From contig SFIE01000007.1 in assembly GCA_004555405.1 (NCBI GenBank), positions 98,168 to 162,167 on the forward strand: a stretch of DNA of 64,000 nt. Reading direction: 5' to 3'. This document shows, piece after piece, positions 59,288-64,000 of the stretch (its first letter is position 1; the number at the start of each line of letters is the position of its first letter). The DNA comes from Subdoligranulum sp. (GTDB lineage Bacteria > Bacillota > Clostridia > Oscillospirales > Ruminococcaceae). The notes beneath the pieces are model-generated. The model ran no database searches and was not told where the DNA came from. It was given only the letters and a program-made list of their open reading frames with translations. A program made the position numbers and the translations under genes.

Positions 59288-59881
59288 TCAGGCCAGATAT
59301 CCCGTCAGGCAGCGCTGCATACGGCGCACCCCCACAGCAGGCAGCGAATAAGCGCCCTCCTTCAGGCACCAGTCGATCAGTTGGCCGCGTTCCAGACTGA
59401 TGATATCCTGCACCACTTCCTCGCAGGGCACCTCGGCGCTCATTTGGCCTGCGCGCTGGCCCTCGGCCACAATGCGCCGCAAAATGCAGGCATAGCTGCG
59501 GGTGTCGCCCCAGAAATCGATGTGGGTGTTTTTTTCCAGCTGCGAAAGATACAAGTTGGTCAGCAGATCTGCCCCCACCTGCTCGCTCAGGTATTCCAGA
59601 ATCTGCCGGTGAATGAGCAGGATCTTTTCCGGTGCCGGGCAGGCGGGGTCGATCGCGGCGGCAATGGCTTCATATTGCCGATCAAAGGCTTCATACAGGG
59701 TGTCCAACAGCTCGGCCTTGGCGTGAAAATAATAATAAAACCGCCCCTTGCTGCAGGCAGCGCTTTGCAGAATATCCTCCAGCGTTACATTTTTATATCC
59801 GCGCTCACGAAATAAACCCCACGCTGCGTTTAAGATCAGCTCGCGCTGGCGCTGTTCGTTCTGCTGGTTTTTGGTTCTCAT
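59288..59881 (-). CDS. TetR-family transcriptional regulator
   Basis: 197 residues from the ATG at 59881, with GGGAGGG seven bases upstream; a longer frame by six residues is less likely. N-terminal HTH: AAWGLFRERGYKNVTLEDIL and QSAACSKGRFYYYFHAKAELL. The ligand domain has no recognised type. It lies directly upstream of the abgT-S9 unit on the same strand, separated by a terminator and abgT promoter, so it probably represses that unit. Confidence 0.9.
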   Translation of the reverse strand: MRTKNQQNEQRQRELILNAAWGLFRERGYKNVTLEDILQSAACSKGRFYYYFHAKAELLDTLYEAFDRQYEAIAAAIDPACPAPEKILLIHRQILEYLSEQVGADLLTNLYLSQLEKNTHIDFWGDTRSYACILRRIVAEGQRAGQMSAEVPCEEVVQDIISLERGQLIDWCLKEGAYSLPAVGVRRMQRCLTGYLA

Positions 59882-60073
59882 CGGCCGCCCTCCCGCCATT
59901 TTTGTATGCTTGCATTTCCACTATAGCACAGTTATTGTGTGCAGGGCAAGAAAAGTTTTTTTCGGGCGGCTGCCAAAAGAAACGACAGTGAATCAGATCG
60001 CACACCCTGCACATTGTTATGCAGCACAGCATTGGCAAGCCTGCAGCCATTGATATGTGCGTTTTCCCCGCAG

Positions 60074-60132
60074 ACAGCGAGGCATCTTCCGGATCTTCGG
60101 CAAATGCCTCGCTGTCTTTAATATTTTTATTT
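60074..60132 (+). other. Stem-loop between the TetR and lyase genes
   Basis: GACAGCGAGGCAT/ATGCCTCGCTGTC (13 bp) then TTTAATATTTTTATTTTTT on the plus strand. It looks like a plus-strand terminator, but no plus-strand gene precedes it; on the minus strand the lyase gene ends at its edge. The 245-bp gap 59882-60126 has nothing else. Confidence 0.6.
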
Positions 60133-61080
60133 TTTCTGCGTATAATTTTCTCCCTGGCCTGTGGGCATACGCAATAGAATATCCTTATTTTTTCCACCTC
60201 GCAGCACAGCACTGCCGCCTTGATGGCCCATATATTCTTCCAGTTTGTGACCAAGAGCTATGATTCTATCCAGATCAATGCCGGTTTCAATGCCCTGTGC
60301 ATCACACATATTGATAATATCTTCGGTTGAAACATTCCCGGCCGCTCCCGGCACAAAAGGGCACCCGCCGGTTCCAGCCAGTGAGCCGTCATACCAGGTG
60401 ATCCCGGCTTCCATACCCGCCATGATATTAGCGATGCCCATACCGCGCGTGTTGTGAAAATGCAGAATGAATTTGCACTGCGGATACCGCGCCGTCAGCT
60501 CGCCCATCAGCTCATACACCTGCTTCGGCATGGCCATGCCCGGTGCATCTGAGATAGAAATTTCATTTACCCCTACTTGCAGATAGGCATCGATGATCTC
60601 GCAGATGTCAGAAATCGGAATGGTTTCATCCCATGGCGAGCCAAACGGGCAGGCGATCGAGCCAGACACCTGCACATTATTTTTGCGTGCCAGCGCTACA
60701 CTGGGCGCAAAGGTTTTCATCTGCTCCATCGGCAGCTTGTTCAAATTAGCCAGGCAATGCCCCTTGCTTGCCGAAATATTCAGCTTTATCTTTTTGCAGC
60801 CGCATTCTACTGCACGCTGCACACCTTTCACATTTCCAACCAAGGCACGGTATTCCACACCCGGCAGCTGAACCAGACAGCGGAATACTTCATCGGTATT
60901 TGCCATTTGCGGCACAGCCTTCGGGCTCATAAACGAGCCGACCTCTATCACTTTTACCCCGGCTTTTTCCAGCCCATGGAGCAGATTCAGCTTTTGCTCT
61001 ACCGTTAAAATTTGTTTTTCGATTTGCAGTCCGTCGCGCAGGCCAACCTCACACACTGTGATTTTTTCCGCCAGCTTCAT
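60127..61080 (-). CDS. Hydroxymethylglutaryl-CoA-lyase-like protein
   Basis: 317 residues. HMGL-like TIM barrel: EVGLRDGLQIEK with the metal Asp, EVGSFMSPKAVPQM, ISISDAPGMAMPKQV, FHFHNTRGMGIAN with metal His pair, and GLGGCPF-type loop SLAGTGGCPFVPGAAGNVSTED with the catalytic Cys. This is the HMG-CoA lyase/Leu-degradation or 4-hydroxy-2-oxovalerate-type branch; the exact substrate is open. Upstream lies a remnant of an ilvD-like dehydratase in the same direction, so the gene was once in an operon with it. It has probably lost that promoter. AGGAAAGAAG precedes the ATG. Confidence 0.88.
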   Translation of the reverse strand: MKLAEKITVCEVGLRDGLQIEKQILTVEQKLNLLHGLEKAGVKVIEVGSFMSPKAVPQMANTDEVFRCLVQLPGVEYRALVGNVKGVQRAVECGCKKIKLNISASKGHCLANLNKLPMEQMKTFAPSVALARKNNVQVSGSIACPFGSPWDETIPISDICEIIDAYLQVGVNEISISDAPGMAMPKQVYELMGELTARYPQCKFILHFHNTRGMGIANIMAGMEAGITWYDGSLAGTGGCPFVPGAAGNVSTEDIINMCDAQGIETGIDLDRIIALGHKLEEYMGHQGGSAVLRGGKNKDILLRMPTGQGENYTQKK

Positions 61081-61095
61081 TCTTCTTTCCTCCCC

Positions 61096-61227
61096 TCATT
61101 TTTCATGCTGCTTTACCGGGTCGATCACATCCGGAATTTCCAGAATTGCGCCGCGGTCCGCACTGGTCACCAGTGCAGCATACTTTGCCAAACTGGGGGT
61201 GCGCGGCTTGATCAGCGGCTTTACATG
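61096..61227 (-). pseudogene. C-terminal fragment of an IlvD-like dihydroxy-acid dehydratase
   Basis: About 43 codons remain: the end matches the family C-terminus, PSLAKYAALVTSADRGAIL, followed by EIPDVIDPVKQHEK and TGA. All upstream sequence is missing at a joint near 61227, where a lysR fragment on the other strand begins. Family size is about 550 residues, so more than 90 percent is lost. It ends 15 bp before the lyase start. Confidence 0.75.
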
Positions 61228-61730
61228 GCGAAGTGGATCTGATCGTGGGCGTAAACTCCCAGGCGGAGCCGCGTTTTCATGTTACGCCGCTGATCACGGA
61301 ATCCGTATATTTTGCAGCGGCACCGCAGCTTTTGCAGCGCTTTCTCCCCGATTTAAGCCCACAGGCCACCGCGCTTTCGCTGGCGCAGATCAGCCGCCTG
61401 CCGCTGTGCCTGAATCTTCCGGGCAGCACCCTGAGCGAAGTTTTGGCCCGCTGCGCCGCACAGCACAACATCCGCCTGCAATGCGGTGTTTCCACCAGCG
61501 ATTACGGCGTGCAGCTGGCCCTGTGCCTGGCCGGGGAATGCGGCTTTTTCTGCCCGGCTTCTCTTTTGCAGCCGGCAGAAGCCGCCCGCAGCCTGCGCAT
61601 TTTTACAGTGCCGGAGCTGCAGGAGCAGCTTCACATTGAGTGCATTCGCACGGCCGCTGCCGTGCAGCCCGCCTATATCCGGGCGTTTGAATCCGCTCTT
61701 TTGCAGGTTTGCCGTTCGTTCATATTGTAA
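61227..61730 (+). pseudogene. C-terminal fragment of a LysR-family regulator
   Basis: About 166 codons in one frame: EVDLIVGVNSQAEPRFHVTP, SVYFAAAPQLLQRF, LCLNLPGSTLSEVL and LALCLAGECGFFCPASLL, then the usual end. The DNA-binding N-terminus (about 130 residues) is missing and there is no start codon or ribosome site at the joint. Together with the ilvD fragment it marks one deletion. Confidence 0.75.
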
Positions 61731-61770
61731 AAGCTTTGCTGCGGGCAATAGTTTACTTTTTCCGCTGCCA

Positions 61771-61813
61771 AAAAAGCGTTCTGCCGCAAGCAAAACGACA
61801 GAACGCTTTCTTT
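61771..61813. terminator. Bidirectional terminator between lysR fragment and reductase
   Basis: AAAGCGTTCTG/CAGAACGCTTT with a 13-base loop and T-run CTTTTTG; the minus strand has an A/T-rich flank too. Confidence 0.8.
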
Positions 61814-61818
61814 TTGTA

Positions 61819-62436
61819 TTATCGGATAAAATTCGTCATGATCCACGGCTCTTTGGCGGGCTGCGGATCGCTTTGCAGCCCTGCCAGCACCCAGGCCATC
61901 TGGTCACCCAAGGTGCGCATAGTCTGCATTCCTTCCAGATCCTGTCGGCACTCTTCGGGTGTGGTGCCGTGTACGGCGTTCCAGTACTGGCTGGAAACCA
62001 GCGGCATGCGGTTCATGGTAAAATATTTGTTCAGTCGGTCAAACGCAGCGCTCGCGCCGCCGCGACGGCAGTTGATCACCGCCGCTGCGGGTTTTCCTGC
62101 AAAGCTTCCGCACCGCTGATCGCACTGAAACACGCGGTCCAGCACAGCACACAGGGCGCCGTTTGGCCCTGCATAATAGGTGGGGCTGCCCACGATCACG
62201 CCGTCGCATTCGCGGAATTTTTGCAAAAGGGCATTGGCAATATCATCCTCAAACACGCACACATGGCTTTCCCGGCAGCGGCGGCAGCTGATGCATCCGC
62301 GTATCGGCGCAGTTCCCAGTTGAAAAAGCTCCCACGAAACGCCATGCTTTTCCAGTGCGCCCGCCACTTCCATCAAATCGGTATACACACAGCCCTCTGC
62401 ATGGGGGCTTCCGTTTACCAGCAGTACCTTCTTCAT
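61819..62436 (-). CDS. Flavodoxin-like NAD(P)H oxidoreductase with a Cys cluster
   Basis: 205 residues. FMN-binding loop VLLVNGSPHAEGCVYTDL, then CISCRRCRESHVC, the Cys motif of the iron-sulfur flavoprotein relatives, and GVIVGSPTYYAGPNGALCAVLDRVF. It belongs to the NADPH-dependent FMN reductase superfamily. It could be an electron carrier or reductase of an unknown acceptor. ATG at 62436 without a strong ribosome site (AGAGCCCTATG-type leader). The 264-bp gap to the next gene has no clear gene, only a TTTCCACA/TGTGGAAA stem near 62640. Confidence 0.85.
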   Translation of the reverse strand: MKKVLLVNGSPHAEGCVYTDLMEVAGALEKHGVSWELFQLGTAPIRGCISCRRCRESHVCVFEDDIANALLQKFRECDGVIVGSPTYYAGPNGALCAVLDRVFQCDQRCGSFAGKPAAAVINCRRGGASAAFDRLNKYFTMNRMPLVSSQYWNAVHGTTPEECRQDLEGMQTMRTLGDQMAWVLAGLQSDPQPAKEPWIMTNFIR

Positions 62437-62701
62437 AGGGCTCTTGGCCTCTCCGGTGTGAAAAACAGCAATTTTTCTTTGCGGAGCAGGCTTCCTCCAA
62501 TCCTTTTTCTTTCAGTATGCAGCAGAATCTGCTTTTTTGTCAATGATTTTTCTCGCAGGTCCACGGGGCAGCCGGTGATGTTTACGGATCCTCCTCACGG
62601 TTTTTATCAGATTTTATTGGGCCTTCCGGGCCTTCCGGGTTTTCCACATTTTTCCGCTTGTTTGTGGAAAGCCCTTGGCTGCACACCGCTGTTCACCGTT
62701 T

Positions 62702-63115
62702 TCACAGCACCATCAGCAGTGTGCCCGCTGTGATCAGCACACAGCCGATCAGGCTTTTGGTGCTGAAGGGCTCGCGCAGGATCAAAAACGCCAGCACCAG
62801 CGTGATGACCACGCTCATTTTATCAATGGGAACCACCTTCGAGGCTGCGCCGGTTTGCAGCGCATGGTAATAGCACAGCCAGCTTGCGCCGGTGGCAAGG
62901 CCGGATAAAATCAAAAACAGCCAGCTTCGGTGCGAAATTTCACCAATGCCGCTTTGCGTTCCCGTAAAAAACACTATGCCCCAGCTCATCACCAGCACCA
63001 CAGCCGTGCGAATGGCCGTGGCCAGCGTGGAATTTACCCCCTCAATGCCGACTTTGGCCAAAATAGCAGTCAGCGCTGCAAACACCGCTGAGCCGATTGC
63101 AAAACACCACCACAT
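62702..63115 (-). CDS. Half-size EamA-domain membrane protein
   Basis: 137 residues from the ATG at 63115 (AGGAGAT). Four to five membrane segments in one EamA domain: AIGSAVFAALTAILAKVGIEGV, MSWGIVFFTG, LSGLATGASWLCYYHALQTG and VITLVLAFLILREPFSTKSL. Single-domain EamA proteins act as homodimers, as in the small multidrug-resistance-type layout. Export of an amino acid, sugar or amine is possible. No partner gene is next to it. Confidence 0.85.
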   Translation of the reverse strand: MWWCFAIGSAVFAALTAILAKVGIEGVNSTLATAIRTAVVLVMSWGIVFFTGTQSGIGEISHRSWLFLILSGLATGASWLCYYHALQTGAASKVVPIDKMSVVITLVLAFLILREPFSTKSLIGCVLITAGTLLMVL

Positions 63116-63260
63116 AAAACCATCTCCTTCCTGTTTTACTGTAGCATCATTCCTGCCGAATTGCAAGATTTTTCCCCGCTATGCCCTTTGCCCGAAAAGC
63201 TGCGGCGGCATTATCCTTAGGCTTGCAGGAAAGGAAAACACGGGCAGGGCAAGCCCTGCC

Positions 63261-63540
63261 CCTACTGTGAAATCACGAAACAACGCTTATAATTACACCC
63301 GTACTCTCGCGGCCCATCGTAGGGGTGGGGCTCTGCTCCACCCGAAGAGCCTTGCAGGGTCACAGGGCCTTAGCGGGCGAGCAATGCTCGCCCCTACGAT
63401 AGAATCACAAAAGAGCGATCTATTTTTTCGAAAACCTTGCCCTTTGCTCGTAGGGGCCTGCATCGCAGGCCCGCCGACGGTACGGGGAAAGATTTTGTGG
63501 TTTGCAGCTGCGGCAAATACGGGCGGAGCCAAGCCATGCT
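63261..63540. repeat. Tandem 280-bp repeat, unit 1 (palindrome cluster)
   Basis: Starts CCTACTGTGAAATCACGAAA. It holds GGGGTGGGGCTCTGCTCCACCC, GGGCGAGCAATGCTCGCCC, GGGCCTGCATCGCAGGCCC and GGGCGGAGCCAAGCCATGCTCC, four different hairpins, each next to a CCTAC or GTAGG. A fifth, GGGCAGGGCAAGCCCTGCCC, precedes the unit. No reading frame is convincing. Confidence 0.9.
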
Positions 63541-63762
63541 CCTACTGTGAAATCACGAAACAACGCTTATAACTTTGCCAGCTCTCTCACGGCCCATCGT
63601 AGGGGTAGGGCTCTGCTCCACTCGAAAAGCCTTGCGGGGTCACAAGGCCTTAGCGGGCGAGCAATGCTCGCCCCTACGATAGAATCACAAAAGAGCGATA
63701 TATTTTTGCGAAAACCTTGCCTTTTACTTGTAGGGGCCTGCATCGCAGGCCCGCCGAAGGTG
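63541..63762. repeat. Tandem 280-bp repeat, unit 2 (partial, about 222 bp)
   Basis: Second copy at exactly 280 bp distance (CCTACTGTGA at 63261 and 63541; CCCCTACGAT at 63391 and 63671; TAGGGGCCTG at 63451 and 63731), with scattered differences, so not a recent exact duplication. It stops at GCCCGCCGAAGGTG. Confidence 0.9.
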
Positions 63763-63825
63763 CATAAAACTTTTGGCACTCCCGCAGCCCGCCTATCCGG
63801 GCGAAAACATTTCCCTATAACAAAA

Positions 63826-63857
63826 AAGACCCGCAAACGAAACCGTTCGCAGGTCTT
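63826..63857 (-). terminator. Minus-strand terminator near the right edge
   Basis: AAGACCTGCGAACGG/CCGTTTGCGGGTCTT-type stem (with TTTCG loop) and TTTTTTG on the minus strand. It should end a gene or RNA entering from the right edge. Confidence 0.75.
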
Positions 63858-63889
63858 ATCACTTGGTGCACCATCAGCGGGAGCGTTTA

Positions 63890-63964
63890 GAAAACAGTGC
63901 GGTGCACTGTTTTTAGCGACCGAATTCCCGCGGGCTAACCAACACCGCACTGTGGTGTTGGTTG
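63890..63964. other. Two 10-bp inverted repeats at the right edge
   Basis: AAAACAGTGC/GCACTGTTTT (63892-63914) and AACCAACACC/GGTGTTGGTT (63937-63963). A short minus-strand frame beginning TMDENRAAARRRQ ends with TAG in the second one; it could be the 3' end of a gene outside the window, but I cannot tell. Between 63116 and the edge I see no other gene. Confidence 0.4.
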
Positions 63965-64000
63965 CCGCCTGCGGGCGGCCGCCCTGTTCTCGTCCATGGT

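Noticed and set aside
60074..60132. A plus-strand small RNA ended by the terminator-like stem
   Set aside because: No promoter was found in 59882-60073; the stem may instead serve the lyase gene's 3' end.
62630..62680. TTTTCCACA and TGTGGAAA as DnaA boxes or an origin
   Set aside because: Only two imperfect sites in opposite directions, which also form a plain stem-loop; no dnaA, AT-rich unwinding region or GC-skew evidence.
63196..63770. CRISPR array in the 63.2-63.8 kb repeats
   Set aside because: Units are 280 bp, not 24-40 bp repeats with unique spacers, and no cas genes are present.
63820..64000. A tRNA or rRNA end at the right edge
   Set aside because: No cloverleaf, T-loop or CCA context was found; the stems are simple inverted repeats and a terminator.

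Overview
The window looks like chromosomal DNA of an anaerobic, amino-acid-fermenting gut Firmicute, most likely Oscillospiraceae/Ruminococcaceae (Faecalibacterium, Gemmiger or Subdoligranulum-like). The reasons are the GC-rich coding with strong AGGAGG ribosome sites, the sodium-pump glutaconyl-CoA decarboxylase and oxygen-sensitive 2-hydroxyglutaryl-CoA dehydratase genes, Gram-positive LPxTG-type surface proteins with a class B sortase, and lipoprotein-anchored binding proteins. The genus is inference. I saw no rRNA, tRNA, CRISPR array, phage or transposase gene.

Region 1 (1-9.5 kb, minus strand) is one long operon for glutamate fermentation through 2-hydroxyglutarate: gcdD-gcdC-gcdB-gctA-gctB-gcdA-hgdC-hgdA-hgdB, the last gene cut by the window edge. 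GC-rich stem-loops sit at most gene junctions. An IclR regulator (9.99 kb, plus) and palindromes are next to the operon's 5' end. Region 2 (10.9-15.1 kb) holds a DUF1643 gene, a possible small RNA, an SGNH-hydrolase lipoprotein and an MFS transporter. Region 3 (15.4-20.5 kb) is a TIM-barrel enzyme, a shikimate/quinate-dehydrogenase-like enzyme and a TRAP transporter, perhaps a quinate/shikimate uptake and use module.

Region 4 (20.7-26.9 kb, minus) is a five-gene sortase pilus operon (adhesin, SipA-like protein, backbone pilin, class B sortase, minor pilin) in the same order as the streptococcal FCT pilus locus. Its signal-peptidase homologue has lost both catalytic residues. Region 5 (27-40.4 kb) holds a Fur/PerR regulator, a ThDP enzyme with a LysR regulator, a DMT exporter, a TPP-riboswitch thiD-cytX operon, a macB remnant, exonuclease III, an HD protein, a folT gene behind a THF riboswitch, an M3 peptidase, and a UDP-glucose-dehydrogenase homologue without its catalytic residues.

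Region 6 (40.8-48.1 kb) is a DUF6282 gene with a second TRAP transporter, a LysR regulator, an aldehyde dehydrogenase, a hot-dog thioesterase and a small FeoB-associated protein. Region 7 (48.2-59.9 kb) is amino-acid and peptide scavenging: a polar amino-acid ABC importer behind an ARG-box-like site, an M20 AbgB-like hydrolase, a split ThrE-type exporter, an amidohydrolase, an S9 peptidase, an AbgT carrier and a TetR regulator. Region 8 (60.1-64 kb) has an HMG-CoA-lyase-like gene whose upstream partner (ilvD-like) and a divergent lysR are both cut at one deletion joint, a flavodoxin-like reductase, a half-size EamA protein, and a 280-bp tandem duplication built of small palindromes.

Two repeat families stand out: three copies of a MITE-like element (11.46, 16.22 and 20.49 kb) and the palindrome cluster at 63.2-63.8 kb.
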